A DNA stretch of 64,000 nucleotides from Chloroflexota bacterium (GTDB lineage Bacteria; Chloroflexota; Dehalococcoidia; Lucifugimonadales; Lucifugimonadaceae): contig PBKW01000009.1 of NCBI GenBank assembly GCA_002721615.1, forward strand, positions 59,849 to 123,848, given 5' to 3'. The notes beneath the pieces were generated by a model. That model did no database searches. It saw only the letters and a list, made by a program, of their open reading frames with translations, and was not told the origin of the DNA. The translations under genes were made by a program, and so were the position numbers. The stretch's first letter is position 1; every line of letters begins with the position of its first letter. Below are positions 17,808 to 27,824 of this stretch, one piece after another.

Positions 17808-18665
17808 TTATGTGATATTCGATATTTCGATTACCCTGTCTTTTCCGGAGAGATCTTTTAAAGAATAAATCTTTGCTGATTTTAAATATATATTAATGAG
17901 GTTTTCTATATATTTTAATTGAGTGCTATCAATTTCTAAAATTACCTTACTATTGTTGTCTTTAACAATATCTGGAAGAATTTCTATTAAGTTTGCGATT
18001 ATTTCTATTCCTTTTTCACCTCCATCAAGCGCCAATCTAGGTTCGAATTTTAGTTCAGCTGGTAAACTAGGGAATCTTTTTTTAGGTATATATGGAAGAT
18101 TGGCTACAATAAAATTATATTTTATATTTAAATGATCACGAAAATCTTGATTGAAAAGATTTATTTTTCTATCTAAATTATGTAATTTAATATTTTTTTT
18201 AGTTAGACTAATTGCTTTCTTGGAAATATCTAGGGCGCTTACAGTGATGTGAGGATATATTAATTTTAGAGTTATAGCTATTATTCCGCTTCCAGTACCT
18301 ATGTCTAAAATAGATAAGTTATTGTTACAAGATTTTGAAATATTATATAAACATCTATCTACTAATAACTCTGTTTCGGGTCTAGGAATTAAAATTCCAG
18401 GAGAAATATGGAACTTTTTACCATAAAAATAACATTCTCTTGTAATATAAGGAAGAGGTATTCTTTTTTTTCTTTTTTCTAATATTTTCTTAACTTTTTC
18501 ATATTCTATTTTAGAACATTCATGATTCAAATTTGAATATAATTTTTCTGTGGAAATATTAAGAACATTTTCAATGATTATTTCAGCTTCAACTTGAAAT
18601 TCAGAGATATCTTTCTGAGATAATTCCTCTTTTATTTCTTTGAGAATTTCTCCAATAGTTGGCAT
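17808..18665 (-). CDS. prmC: Release factor glutamine methyltransferase
   Basis: PrmC methylates the Gln of the GGQ motif in release factors. Its 285 residues contain an N-terminal helical domain, the IPRPETELLVD motif, the SAM-binding LDIGTGSGIIAITL near residue 120 and LALDGGEKG. The catalytic NPPY motif reads NLPY at 189-192, which I take as a tolerated variant. It lies five bases downstream of prfA, its substrate's gene, in a guaB3-like/hisS/prfA/prmC operon. Confidence 0.94.
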   Translation of the reverse strand: MPTIGEILKEIKEELSQKDISEFQVEAEIIIENVLNISTEKLYSNLNHECSKIEYEKVKKILEKRKKRIPLPYITRECYFYGKKFHISPGILIPRPETELLVDRCLYNISKSCNNNLSILDIGTGSGIIAITLKLIYPHITVSALDISKKAISLTKKNIKLHNLDRKINLFNQDFRDHLNIKYNFIVANLPYIPKKRFPSLPAELKFEPRLALDGGEKGIEIIANLIEILPDIVKDNNSKVILEIDSTQLKYIENLINIYLKSAKIYSLKDLSGKDRVIEISNIT

Positions 18666-18670
18666 AAATG

Positions 18671-19747
18671 TTAAGAGTTACTTAATTTTCTAGCTTGAAA
18701 TTCTTGAATAAGAGGATTAATAATTTCGTCTAGGTTGCCATCTAAAATTGAGGATAAATTATGAGAAGTGAAGTTAATTCTATGATCAGTCACTCTTCCT
18801 TGTGGAAAATTATAAGTTCTAATTTTTTCTGATCTGTCTCCTGTACCAACTTGTACTCTTCTATCTTTCTCTAATTGTTCTTGTTGTTTTTTATATTCTA
18901 TATCCCATAATTTAGCTTTTAATAAATCCATAGCTATCAAGCGGTTCTGACTTTGAGATCTTTCTCTTTGGCAAGTAACTATGATTCCAGTTGGATTATG
19001 TGTTAATCGGACTGCTGTAGCCACCTTATTAACATTTTGACCTCCAGCTCCACCAGAATGAAATATATCAGTCCTTATATCTTCAACATTTATTTCTATA
19101 TCTATATCTTCTGATTTTGGTAGTATAGCCACTGTAATTGCAGAAGTATGTATTCTGCCTTGAGATTCTGTTGAAGGTACTCTTTGTACTCTGTGTGTTC
19201 CTGCTTCATGTTTTAATCTACTAAATACTCCCTTACCTTTAATTTCGAAAGTAACTTCTTTTAAACCACCAAGACCTGTATCGTTTATATTTACAATTTG
19301 AGTTTTCCAATGATTTAATTCTGAAAATCTTTGGTACATTCTGTATATATCTGCAGCAAAAAGACCTGCTTCATCTCCACCTGTTCCAGCTCTAATTTCT
19401 ACTATAGCATCTGCTTCATCTCTGATATCTTTAGGTATAAGTTCTTTTTCTAACTTTTTTGAAATTAGGTGAATTTTTTCGGAAATTTCTTTTTGTTCTA
19501 TTTTTGCAAGTTCGATGATATCAGGATCTGAATCTGTATCTTCTATTTTTTTTGAGTTTATAAGTTCTTTCGCAAAATGATTGTATTGATCAAACAATGA
19601 GACGATATTTTTTAATTGATTATGTTCTTTGGCTAATTTAGTGATGGTTTCTGGATTTGAAGCATTTTGAGGATCTCCCATCAAATCTTCTATTTCCAAA
19701 AAACGAGTTTTAATATTTTTTAGTTTTTCAATAGTTTTTTCATTCAT
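18671..19747 (-). CDS. prfA: Peptide chain release factor 1
   Basis: RF1 ends translation at UAA and UAG. The 358 residues contain the [18 protein letters not shown] core and the peptidyl-release GGQ at 235-237. The stop-codon-reading tripeptide is PST at 191-193 (PxT class, so RF1 rather than RF2). The [10 protein letters not shown] signature follows. UGA is also used as stop in this window, so RF2 must be encoded elsewhere. prmC follows immediately. Confidence 0.95.
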   Translation of the reverse strand: MNEKTIEKLKNIKTRFLEIEDLMGDPQNASNPETITKLAKEHNQLKNIVSLFDQYNHFAKELINSKKIEDTDSDPDIIELAKIEQKEISEKIHLISKKLEKELIPKDIRDEADAIVEIRAGTGGDEAGLFAADIYRMYQRFSELNHWKTQIVNINDTGLGGLKEVTFEIKGKGVFSRLKHEAGTHRVQRVPSTESQGRIHTSAITVAILPKSEDIDIEINVEDIRTDIFHSGGAGGQNVNKVATAVRLTHNPTGIIVTCQRERSQSQNRLIAMDLLKAKLWDIEYKKQQEQLEKDRRVQVGTGDRSEKIRTYNFPQGRVTDHRINFTSHNLSSILDGNLDEIINPLIQEFQARKLSNS

Positions 19748-19771
19748 AAATAGATTTTTCAGTGGAGAAAT

Positions 19772-21058
19772 TTAGATTTTTTTTAATATTTTTAAAATAT
19801 TTTTTGGAGACAAATCTACAGGTTTTTCTGATGAATCTTTTAAGTTTTTTATTAAAGCGGAACTCTTTTCTAATTCTTTTTCACCGATTATTAAAACATT
19901 TTCTGAGTTACATGAATTAGCATATCTCATTTGACCTTTAATGCTCCTGTTCTTTGGAGCTAATATTACAGAAATATTGTTATTTCTTAAGAAAGTCGCT
20001 ATTTCTATACAAGTATTAGTAAGATCTTGATTTCCTAAGCTTATCATCGTTAATTTAGGACCTTTATTTATATAATTATCTGGAAGAAGAAATTGTTGAT
20101 TTTCTAGATTAAGAATTATTCTTTCTATACCACTGCCAAAGCCTACACCAGGTACATCTGGTCCTCCTAATAAGTTCATTAGATCATCATATCTTCCTCC
20201 AGATAATATACTGCTTTGAGATTTTTCCTCGTTGGGATGTATTTCAAAAACGGTTCTATTATAATAATCAAGTCCTCTCACTAGTTTATGATCTATTTCT
20301 ATATCAAATTTAGTATAAGTTTTTGTCAAATTATGAACATTATTTAGTACTGAATTCCAGTGTAATTTACTTTCTTCATCTAAATAATCTATTGATTTAG
20401 GAGAATTTTCTTTTAAATTTTCTAAGTTGTTATCCTTAGAATCTAATAATCTTATTGGATTTGTTTCTAGTCGTTTTTTATCTACAGAATTCATTTGAGA
20501 TTTATAGGGGCCAAAAAAAAGTTTTAAATCTTCTGAAAATTTTGATCTTGTAGTTAAATCTCCTATGCTATTAATTTTAATTTTAAGGTTTTTTAATCCT
20601 AAAGAATTAAGGTAATGTAGGGCTAATTCTATTAATTCTGAATCAATTTCAGGAGATTCATCTCCAAAAACTTCAGCTCCAAATTGGTGATGTTGTCTTA
20701 AACGTCCTGATTGAGGCCTTTCGTGTCTATACATTGAACTTATGTAGAATAATCTTATAGGTTTAGGGAGATTATTCATTCCATTTTCTATGAATGCTCT
20801 ACAAGTAGCAGCAGTTCCTTCTGGTTTGAGAGTAAAACTTTTTTCACTAGAATCAGTAAATGAATACATTTCTTTTTGAACTATGTCTGAATCGGATCCT
20901 ACTCCTCTTTGAAATAGTTCAGTTTCTTCAAAAGTAGGTGTTGATATTTCTTTAAAACCAAAAATTTCAGAAGAATTTTTAGCTATGTTATTAATAAAAT
21001 TCCAGATACCTTGTTGTTCTGGCAGAATATCTGATGTCCCTCTAGGTGCTTGATACAT
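19772..21058 (-). CDS. hisS: Histidyl-tRNA synthetase
   Basis: HisRS is a class II synthetase charging tRNA-His. I start at the ATG whose codon is 21056-21058 (MYQAPRGTSDILPEQQ), giving 428 residues; the frame stays open 20 codons further but those residues are not family-like. Class II motifs seen are LFQRGVGSDSDIVQKEMYSF, the YRHERPQSGRLRQHHQFG stretch (motif 2), the histidine-binding RGLDYYNRTVFEI, and GFGSGIERII (motif 3). A C-terminal anticodon domain follows. Confidence 0.95.
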   Translation of the reverse strand: MYQAPRGTSDILPEQQGIWNFINNIAKNSSEIFGFKEISTPTFEETELFQRGVGSDSDIVQKEMYSFTDSSEKSFTLKPEGTAATCRAFIENGMNNLPKPIRLFYISSMYRHERPQSGRLRQHHQFGAEVFGDESPEIDSELIELALHYLNSLGLKNLKIKINSIGDLTTRSKFSEDLKLFFGPYKSQMNSVDKKRLETNPIRLLDSKDNNLENLKENSPKSIDYLDEESKLHWNSVLNNVHNLTKTYTKFDIEIDHKLVRGLDYYNRTVFEIHPNEEKSQSSILSGGRYDDLMNLLGGPDVPGVGFGSGIERIILNLENQQFLLPDNYINKGPKLTMISLGNQDLTNTCIEIATFLRNNNISVILAPKNRSIKGQMRYANSCNSENVLIIGEKELEKSSALIKNLKDSSEKPVDLSPKNILKILKKI

Positions 21059-21065
21059 ATTAACC

Positions 21066-22196
21066 TTATCTTTGTTGGAATATCTTGCCTTCTGTTTTGA
21101 TTGAAGGAGCAAGAACAAGTTCAGACTTGTGCATTTGTTTTATGTTTTTTGCCCCAAGCATCCCCATCGATATTTTTAGAGCTCCTACTAAATTTAATGT
21201 TCCATCTGTTGATGAAGAAGGACCAAATAAAAGAGTTTTTAATTTCGTTTTTGTTCCAACATTTATTCTAGTTCCTCTAGGAAGAGAATCGTGAGGTGTA
21301 GCCATTCCCCAGTTGTAACCTAATCCGGGAGCTTCAAGAGTTTGAGCAAATGGGGTTCCTATCATTACTGCGTCTGCTCCTGAAGCGATAGATTTACAGA
21401 CATCACCTCCTGTTCTGATTCCTCCATCGGTAATAATTGGAACATATCTTCCTGTTTCATTAAAATAATCGTCTCTTGCTAATGAACAATCTAATGTTGC
21501 AGTTACTTGAGGTACTCCTATTCCAAGAACTTCTCTACTGGTACAGGCGGCACCTGGCCCTACACCTACTAAAATGCCATCTATGTTTTCTTTCATTAAG
21601 TCTTTTGTCACACTATAGCTTACAGTGTTTCCTACTAAAACAGGCATTTTTAAATTCTTCTTAATTTCAGAAAATATTAATCCTACAGGACTGTTGGAGC
21701 GGTGTTTTGCTGTAGTTACAGTACTTTGAATTATCAATATATCTGCTCCTGCATCTTTAATAATTCCTAGAGTTTTTTTTGTGTTTGCTGGAATTATAGA
21801 AACTGCACATTTAGATCCAGTGTTTTTTATTTGTAAAATTCTTTTTTCTATTAAAGATTTTTTTATGGGTTCAGAATAAATTTTTTGCATTAATTCTGTG
21901 ACTTTTTCTTCTTTCTCTTTAGAAATATATTGAAAAATTTCTTCAGTGTTTTCATATCTACAATAAATTCCATCCAAGTTTAAAACAGCTAATCCACCTA
22001 ATTTATCAAGTTGGTTAATAAATTCTGGTGATGATATTGCATCCATTGCTGAGGCTAAAAAAGGTATTTTAAGAGAAATATCACCAATTTCGAAAGATGT
22101 GTCTGTTAATTCTGGATTAATAGTTATCTCACCTGGGCTTATAGACACATCATCAAAACCATAAGCATTTTTTAGTTTTCTTGAATTATTTTTCAT
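21066..22196 (-). CDS. GuaB3-like IMP dehydrogenase-family protein (no CBS domains)
   Basis: A TIM-barrel protein of the IMP dehydrogenase/GMP reductase family. It begins YGFDDVSISPGE, with FLASAMDAISSPE, the catalytic-loop GVGPGAACTSREVLGIGVPQ (Cys218), and ITDGGIRTGGDVCKSIASGADAVMIG for phosphate binding. The 376-residue length and the absence of a CBS pair match the GuaB3-type group, whose exact substrate I cannot decide between IMP and GMP. It heads the operon with hisS, prfA and prmC. A canonical guaB is not in the window. Confidence 0.85.
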   Translation of the reverse strand: MKNNSRKLKNAYGFDDVSISPGEITINPELTDTSFEIGDISLKIPFLASAMDAISSPEFINQLDKLGGLAVLNLDGIYCRYENTEEIFQYISKEKEEKVTELMQKIYSEPIKKSLIEKRILQIKNTGSKCAVSIIPANTKKTLGIIKDAGADILIIQSTVTTAKHRSNSPVGLIFSEIKKNLKMPVLVGNTVSYSVTKDLMKENIDGILVGVGPGAACTSREVLGIGVPQVTATLDCSLARDDYFNETGRYVPIITDGGIRTGGDVCKSIASGADAVMIGTPFAQTLEAPGLGYNWGMATPHDSLPRGTRINVGTKTKLKTLLFGPSSSTDGTLNLVGALKISMGMLGAKNIKQMHKSELVLAPSIKTEGKIFQQR

Positions 22197-22268
22197 TTTA
22201 ATAATTAATTATTTTAGTATGAATTAAACATAATGAAATAGATTTGTAAACATATCTCAATAATAAGT

Positions 22269-22277
22269 GTGATAATC
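22269..22277 (+). promoter_or_regulatory. Possible extended -10 in the divergent guaB3-like/panC gap
   Basis: The 216-base gap between the divergent guaB3-like gene and panC is very AT-rich. The only promoter-like string I can point to is TGTGATAAT (TGn plus GATAAT), reading toward panC. No convincing -35 sits at the right distance, and it is over 130 bases from the start codon. Weak call. Confidence 0.25.
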
Positions 22278-22412
22278 TTTCTTGGCTAATCAATATTATA
22301 AAATACTTACAAATTTAAAATTTTGAATTTTAAAATGCATTAATAATCAAACAATTTTTAGATTTAAATGATTAAATAAAATATATGAAATTTAATTTTT
22401 ATTAGGAATCAA

Positions 22413-23249
22413 TTGGAAATATTAAAAACAATTAAAGAATTAAAATCAAAATTAATTTTGATTGATGGGTCGTTAGGTTTTGTGCCTACAATGGGAGCTT
22501 TGCATAAAGGACATTTATCTTTATTAAAATCTGCGAGAAAAGAGAATGAAATTTTAGTAGCTTCTCTATTTCTCAATCCTAAACAATTTAGTCCGGATGA
22601 AGATTTTCACAATTATCCCAGAAATATTGAAAAAGATATTTCAATATTTTCAGATTCAGGAGTTGATTTTGTTTTTATGCCCGACGAAGATCAAGTCTAT
22701 CCTAAAGGTTTTTCAACATTCATTAATAATTTGGAAGGAGGGGTATTTGAAGGAGAATTTCGTGATAGGCACTTTGAAGGTGTGTTAACTGTAGTAGCAA
22801 AATTGATAAATATTGTTAATCCAAAAAGAATTTATCTAGGAGAAAAAGATGCGCAACAATTATTCTTAATTAAAAAGATGTTGGAAGATCTAAATTTTGA
22901 TGTAATTGTAAGGCCCGTAGAAACCATTAGGGAATCTAATGGTCTTGCTTGTAGTAGTAGAAATTCTTATTTTTCAAGAAAGGAATTTGTTGATGCAGGA
23001 AATATATATCAATCTTTATTAAAAGTTTGTACTTTATGGAAAGAAGGAGAAAATGATTCTTCTAGACTTAAACAAGAATTTCAAAAGAACTTAGAAAAAC
23101 TGGATGATATGGAAATTCAGTATGTTGAAATTGTAGATCCTGATACTTTTAAAATTATAAATTCTTTAAAAAACATCAAAAAATCTATTCTAATAGTTGC
23201 GGTAATTTTCAAAGGGATAAGATTAATTGATAATATAATTCTAGATTAA
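22413..23249 (+). CDS. panC: Pantothenate synthetase (pantoate-beta-alanine ligase)
   Basis: This enzyme joins pantoate and beta-alanine with ATP to make pantothenate, the CoA precursor. The start is TTG at 22413, preceded by TAGGA. The 278 residues show GFVPTMGALHKGHLSLLKSA (HIGH-like), SLFLNPKQFSPDEDFHNYPR, HFEGVLTVVAKL, the IYLGEKDAQQLFLIKKM segment and the GLACSSRNSYFS motif, which covers the KMSKS-like position. panB and panD are not here, so it stands alone. It overlaps the convergent carbonic-anhydrase-like gene by four bases. Confidence 0.95.
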   Translation: MEILKTIKELKSKLILIDGSLGFVPTMGALHKGHLSLLKSARKENEILVASLFLNPKQFSPDEDFHNYPRNIEKDISIFSDSGVDFVFMPDEDQVYPKGFSTFINNLEGGVFEGEFRDRHFEGVLTVVAKLINIVNPKRIYLGEKDAQQLFLIKKMLEDLNFDVIVRPVETIRESNGLACSSRNSYFSRKEFVDAGNIYQSLLKVCTLWKEGENDSSRLKQEFQKNLEKLDDMEIQYVEIVDPDTFKIINSLKNIKKSILIVAVIFKGIRLIDNIILD

Positions 23250-23746
23250 GTTTTCTTATATTGTTCTATTTTATCAACGTAGATGTTGAAAGATAATTTT
23301 ATCAACTCAACATGTCTCTCCGTTAATTTTCCTCTTATTCTAGCAGGTGTACCAGTAATTAATGAATTTGAAGGGATTTTCATATTATCTAACACTGTAG
23401 ATCCTGCTGCAACTAAGCAAAAATCTCCTATTTCAACTCCTTCATTTAGAATGCTCCCATTTCCTATAAGACAATTGTCAGAAATTTTTGAAGCATGACA
23501 AATTACTCCATGTCCAATAGTAACGTTATGTCCTATTTTGGAATTTCCATCAGAATGAATTACTGAATTATCCTGAATATTTGTTCTTTCTCCTATAGTT
23601 ATTTTTCCATTATCAGCTCTAATTACTGCTCCAGGCCATACACTGGATTCTTCTCCTATCTTCACATCTCCTAACAATATAGCGGTTTCATGGACATATG
23701 CTTGAGGATCTATTTGTGGATATTTTCCATTAACTTCAAATAACAT
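23246..23746 (-). CDS. Gamma-class carbonic anhydrase-like hexapeptide-repeat protein
   Basis: A left-handed beta-helix protein of 166 residues built from hexapeptide repeats (IGEESSVWPGAVIRAD, ITIGERTNIQDNSVIH). The three His of the gamma-CA zinc site appear in the usual places: SVIH, TIGHG and VICH. It ends with the MKIPSNSLITGTPARIRGKL cap and a C-terminal helix. Family members include active carbonic anhydrases and PaaY-type thioesterases; the sequence alone does not separate them. Confidence 0.85.
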   Translation of the reverse strand: MLFEVNGKYPQIDPQAYVHETAILLGDVKIGEESSVWPGAVIRADNGKITIGERTNIQDNSVIHSDGNSKIGHNVTIGHGVICHASKISDNCLIGNGSILNEGVEIGDFCLVAAGSTVLDNMKIPSNSLITGTPARIRGKLTERHVELIKLSFNIYVDKIEQYKKT

Positions 23747-23788
23747 TTTTGCTTTTCCTCTAATTAGTTTATATAAAAATAGTTTTGA

Positions 23789-24196
23789 TTATGGCAATTT
23801 GGGAAAATTTAAATCAAGATTAATTGGTATAGGTTTATCAGATTCTATCATTTTGTATTTTTCTTTTGCTTGTATAGATTTTTTATCAGGAGACCCTATA
23901 TGAAACGTGATGAATTTACCATAATCAGAATCTTTTTTTGCTCCAATTACTACATTCATATAAGTTCCAGATTGTGTTTCTGCAATCAAAGATCTGTGAT
24001 CACCTAATTTTGCATATATTGGGATTCCTGCTGGAATATCATTTCCATTAATTCTTGCAAATCCTTGAAAAATAACAGGCCATCCGGGTGGAGACAATTC
24101 TTCTCCCGTATTTTGAATTGAATTTTCATTATTATTACACGAGATATTTATAATAATAAATGCGCTAATTAATAAAATTTTTTTATACATAATCAT
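23789..24196 (-). CDS. Small lipoprotein with a single beta-rich module
   Basis: A 135-residue secreted lipoprotein: a short basic start, a hydrophobic stretch and the lipobox NISC with Cys20. ATGs at 24196 and 24190 are both possible. The mature part reads VIFQGFARINGNDIPAG, AKLGD, then a G-Y/M segment and ends LDLNFPKLP. This pattern (FQG-x-INGN-x-I, AK-x-GD, a Phe/Ile-His strand, and D/N-L-x-FP at the end) recurs in the modules of the surface protein at 33701-34798, so I think they share a domain family. Function unknown. It follows gatA. Confidence 0.75.
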   Translation of the reverse strand: MIMYKKILLISAFIIINISCNNNENSIQNTGEELSPPGWPVIFQGFARINGNDIPAGIPIYAKLGDHRSLIAETQSGTYMNVVIGAKKDSDYGKFITFHIGSPDKKSIQAKEKYKMIESDKPIPINLDLNFPKLP

Positions 24197-24199
24197 ATT

Positions 24200-25678
24200 T
24201 TAAATTCTTGGTTTTTCTTTATGCCAGTTAGAAATTTTTTGTATTGAATTTCCAATATTCATTATTTTTGATTCTGAGAAATGTGGCCCCATTATTTGTA
24301 GTCCTACAGGAAGATTATCTGAAAATTTACAAGGAATTGAAATAGCAGGAACCCCAGCTATATTTGCTGGTATTGTACATATATCATTTAGGTACATTGC
24401 TAAAGGGTTATTTACTTTTGATTTTAGGTCAAAAGCTACACATGGAGATGTAGGGGAAATAAGAGCATCATATTCTTTAAATTTATCAATTATAGATTCT
24501 GTCAGAAGTGTTCTTACTTGTTGAGCTTTTTTGTAATATGCATCGTAATATCCTGATGAAAGGGCATAAGTGCCAATTAATATCCTTCTTTTGACTTCAT
24601 CACCAAACCCCTCTCCCCTAGTAAACTCCATTGTTTCCCAGATATTTTTTGATGATTTATTAGAAAACCCATATTTAAAACCGTCATATCTTGCTAAATT
24701 TGATGAAGCTTCAGATGGTGCAATTAAATAATAAATCGATACAGCTTGCTCTAATAAAGGAATTGTGGTTTTTGATACTGTAGCTCCAAGATCTTTAAGT
24801 ATAGAAATACTTTCATTTACTGAAGAGGATACTCCTTTTTCTATTCCTTCACCCAAAAGATTTTCAATTATCCCTATTTTCATACCCTTGATTCCTTTAT
24901 TAATTTCTTTTGTATATTTGGGAATCTCAGATTTAGAAGAAGTAGAATCTGCTTTGTCGTAGCCTGCAATCACTTCAAGTATTTCGGCACAATCTTCAAC
25001 ACTTTTAGTCATTGGTCCTATTTGATCTAGAGAACTTCCAAATGCTATCAAGCCAAACCTACTTACTAATCCATATGTAGGTTTTAGTCCTACAATGCCA
25101 CAAAGTGCTGCTGGCTGCCTAATACTTCCTCCTGTGTCAGATCCCAAGGATCCTATACATAGTCCAGAAGCTACAGATGCTGCGGGGCCTCCGCTACTTC
25201 CACCAGGAACTTTTTTAAAATCCCAGGGATTTTTTACTGGACCAAAAGCGGAATTCTCATTAGATGAACCCATTGCAAATTCATCCATGTTAGCTTTTCC
25301 AATGATTATTGCTCCTGCATTAATCAGATTTGTTATTACTGTCGCATTAAAAGTAGGGGTATAATTGGATAAAATTTTTGATGCTGCTGTAGTACGAAGA
25401 TTTTTTGTAGAGATATTATCTTTGATTATTATAGGAATCCCTAATAATGGGAATTTACTAAGTTCTTTGTTGTTTTTTATAATAGAATTTATCTCTTCAG
25501 CCCGCTTTAGAGATTGTTCTTTTTCAATTGTGATTACACTATTGATCTTTGAGTCAATTCTTTCTATACGTTCAATAAAATATGTGGTTAAATCTGTTGC
25601 ATTTATTTGACTAGTTTTTATTTTCTTTACAATATCATTGATATTGGTTTCCAGAATTTCATCTTTCTCTCTTAACAT
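24200..25678 (-). CDS. gatA: Asp/Glu-tRNA amidotransferase subunit A
   Basis: GatA is the glutaminase of the GatCAB complex that turns Glu-tRNA-Gln (or Asp-tRNA-Asn) into the amide form. The 492-residue amidase-signature protein has the catalytic Lys in GIPIIIKDNIS, the Ser cluster PGGSSGGPAASVASG and the SDTGGSIRQPAALCG segment. The NENSAFGPVKNPWD string favours GatA over other amidases. gatC lies directly upstream in the same direction. gatB is not in this window. Confidence 0.94.
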   Translation of the reverse strand: MLREKDEILETNINDIVKKIKTSQINATDLTTYFIERIERIDSKINSVITIEKEQSLKRAEEINSIIKNNKELSKFPLLGIPIIIKDNISTKNLRTTAASKILSNYTPTFNATVITNLINAGAIIIGKANMDEFAMGSSNENSAFGPVKNPWDFKKVPGGSSGGPAASVASGLCIGSLGSDTGGSIRQPAALCGIVGLKPTYGLVSRFGLIAFGSSLDQIGPMTKSVEDCAEILEVIAGYDKADSTSSKSEIPKYTKEINKGIKGMKIGIIENLLGEGIEKGVSSSVNESISILKDLGATVSKTTIPLLEQAVSIYYLIAPSEASSNLARYDGFKYGFSNKSSKNIWETMEFTRGEGFGDEVKRRILIGTYALSSGYYDAYYKKAQQVRTLLTESIIDKFKEYDALISPTSPCVAFDLKSKVNNPLAMYLNDICTIPANIAGVPAISIPCKFSDNLPVGLQIMGPHFSESKIMNIGNSIQKISNWHKEKPRI

Positions 25679-25685
25679 TGAAATA

Positions 25686-25979
25686 TTATGTATCTAAAAC
25701 TTTTTTAATTTTGAAGAAGTTTTTTGATTTTGAAGGAGCATTTCTTAATACCTCTTCGGTATCCATTGATTTAGAGGTTCTGTCTTCTCTCTCCCTATTG
25801 ATAATATTTAAAGGGTGTCCAGTCATTTTGATGTTGTCTGTATTTATATCTTTTAAAGAAGAAAAATATTTCAAAACTTTTGATAAATCTAATGCTAATT
25901 TGTCTGATTCATCTTCATCTAGTTGTAAATGAGATAGTTTTGCAAGATTTTGTAATTCTTTCTTTGATAATCGTTCCAT
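25686..25979 (-). CDS. gatC: Asp/Glu-tRNA amidotransferase subunit C
   Basis: GatC is the small subunit that clamps GatA to GatB. The 97 residues begin with the ELQNLAKLSHLQLDEDESDKL helix and continue with ALDLSKVLKYFSSL and DTDNIKMTGHPLNI, the usual GatC layout. It is seven bases upstream of gatA. The 175-base AT-rich gap on its other side separates it from divergent pyrG and must contain both promoters; I could not pick them out. Confidence 0.92.
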   Translation of the reverse strand: MERLSKKELQNLAKLSHLQLDEDESDKLALDLSKVLKYFSSLKDINTDNIKMTGHPLNIINREREDRTSKSMDTEEVLRNAPSKSKNFFKIKKVLDT

Positions 25980-26154
25980 GGGACCCTCTATTAAATATTA
26001 AATTTAACATTAATTTTTACTTTAGTAAAAGTACTTATTAGTTAAAAAATATATTTATTTGACTAAACTTATTATGCTTTCTAGAATTGTTTAATTGATT
26101 TATTGTTTATTCGATAAATGAAATTAAAAATTGATTTAAGAGTACTGAAATAGT

Positions 26155-27789
26155 ATGAGTAAATACATCTTTGTGACGGGTGGAGTAGTTAGTTCTCTTG
26201 GGAAAGGGATTGTTTCAGCATCTATTGGAAGAATTTTAAAAAGCAGAGGATTTTCAGTTACTATTCTTAAATTAGACCCCTACTTAAATATTGATCCAGG
26301 CACAATGTCACCTTATCAACATGGTGAAGTTTTTGTTACTCGTGATGGTTCTGAGACTGATTTAGACTTAGGGCATTATGAAAGATTCATCGATGAAGAA
26401 TTAACGAAGAATTCTAATGTCACTGCTGGCCAAATTTATAGTGAAGTTATAAATGAAGAGAGGAAAGGTACATACTTAGGTGGTACTATCCAAACCGTTC
26501 CTCATGTTACTGATGTTATAAAAAATAAAATTTCTCATATATCTAATAATGGAGATCTTGACATAGTAATCCTAGAAATTGGTGGAACTGTTGGTGATAT
26601 AGAAGGGCAACCTTTTCTTGAGTCAATTAGACAGATAAGAAATGATATAGGGGCTAAAAATACGTTTAGTCTTCATTTGACTTTACTTCCTTTTTTGGGG
26701 GCTACAAAAGAATTGAAAACTAAGCCTACCCAGCATAGCGTGAATACTTTAAGAGGAACAGGTATTCAGCCTGATGCTATAATTTGTAGGAGTGATTTCC
26801 CCGTAGAACCCGATGTTAAGAAAAAGATTTCTCTTTATTGTGATGTTCCAGAAGAAAATGTTTTTTCTCTTGAAACTCTTGATACGATTTATGCTGTTCC
26901 TCTCGTATTAGAAGAACAAGCTATTGGAGATATATTAGTTAATAAATTGGGTTTGAAAAATACTGATATCAGACCAAGTCATTTAAAAGATTGGAGTAGT
27001 ATAGTTGATCTGATTAGAAAACCTAAAGATTCTGTAAAGATTGCTGTTGTTGGCAAGTATGCGGATCTACCAGATTCTTATCTTTCGGTTAAAGAAGCAT
27101 TGATTCATGCTGGAATAGATAATGGATATAACATAGACATAGAATGGATATCTTCTGAAAGATTGGAAGTAGAGGATCCAGAAAAGTTATTATCATTAAT
27201 TTCAGGTATTGTGATTCCTGGAGGCTTTGGTCCTAGAGGTATTGAAGGAATGATAAAAGCGGCTAATTATTCTAGAGTTAGAGGGATTCCTTATTTAGGG
27301 TTATGTTTAGGTATGCAAATAATGGTTGTGGAATTTACTAGATCAAAACTAGGTTTGGAGTTAGCTCATTCTATTGAATTTGATCCAGATACTCCTGATC
27401 CAGTAATTTCTTTTTTGCCTGGCCAAGAAGATATTTTTCAAAAAGGTGGAACTATGAGATTAGGCATATATCCATGTAAGTTAGAAAAAGGTTCCGTAGC
27501 GATGAAAGCTTATAAGAAAACCCTTATTGAAGAAAGACATAGACATAGATATGAAGTAAACAATGAATACAGGTCATCTATGGAAAAAGCTGGATTATTG
27601 GCTAGTGGAGTTTCACCAGATAACAACTTAGTAGAAATTTCAGAGATAGTAGGACATCCATTTATGGTAGGAAGTCAATTTCATCCTGAGTTTCTTTCTA
27701 GACCTAATAATCCTCATCCTTTATTTAGAGAGTTTGTTAATGTTGCTAAAAAAATTATCAGAGAAGGTTCTCAGCATAAATTAGTATAA
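26155..27789 (+). CDS. pyrG: CTP synthase
   Basis: CTP synthase amidates UTP using glutamine. The 544 residues start KYIFVTGGVVSSLGKGIVSASIG (P-loop of the synthetase domain), continue with DPYLNIDPGTMSPYQHGEVFVT and DLDLGHYERF, and finish with a class I glutamine amidotransferase domain: GLCLGMQ carries the nucleophile Cys and SQFHPEF the His-x-Glu of the triad. Length and order are standard. A monocistronic context: gatC diverges and rho follows after 238 bases. Confidence 0.97.
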   Translation: MSKYIFVTGGVVSSLGKGIVSASIGRILKSRGFSVTILKLDPYLNIDPGTMSPYQHGEVFVTRDGSETDLDLGHYERFIDEELTKNSNVTAGQIYSEVINEERKGTYLGGTIQTVPHVTDVIKNKISHISNNGDLDIVILEIGGTVGDIEGQPFLESIRQIRNDIGAKNTFSLHLTLLPFLGATKELKTKPTQHSVNTLRGTGIQPDAIICRSDFPVEPDVKKKISLYCDVPEENVFSLETLDTIYAVPLVLEEQAIGDILVNKLGLKNTDIRPSHLKDWSSIVDLIRKPKDSVKIAVVGKYADLPDSYLSVKEALIHAGIDNGYNIDIEWISSERLEVEDPEKLLSLISGIVIPGGFGPRGIEGMIKAANYSRVRGIPYLGLCLGMQIMVVEFTRSKLGLELAHSIEFDPDTPDPVISFLPGQEDIFQKGGTMRLGIYPCKLEKGSVAMKAYKKTLIEERHRHRYEVNNEYRSSMEKAGLLASGVSPDNNLVEISEIVGHPFMVGSQFHPEFLSRPNNPHPLFREFVNVAKKIIREGSQHKLV

Positions 27790-27824
27790 TTTTTACTATT
27801 ACAAAAAATTGTATTTATTTAATG

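Noticed and set aside
22315-22335. Inverted repeat in the AT-rich gap before panC
   Set aside because: Only about five pairs hold and the sequence is nearly all A and T, so chance is likely.
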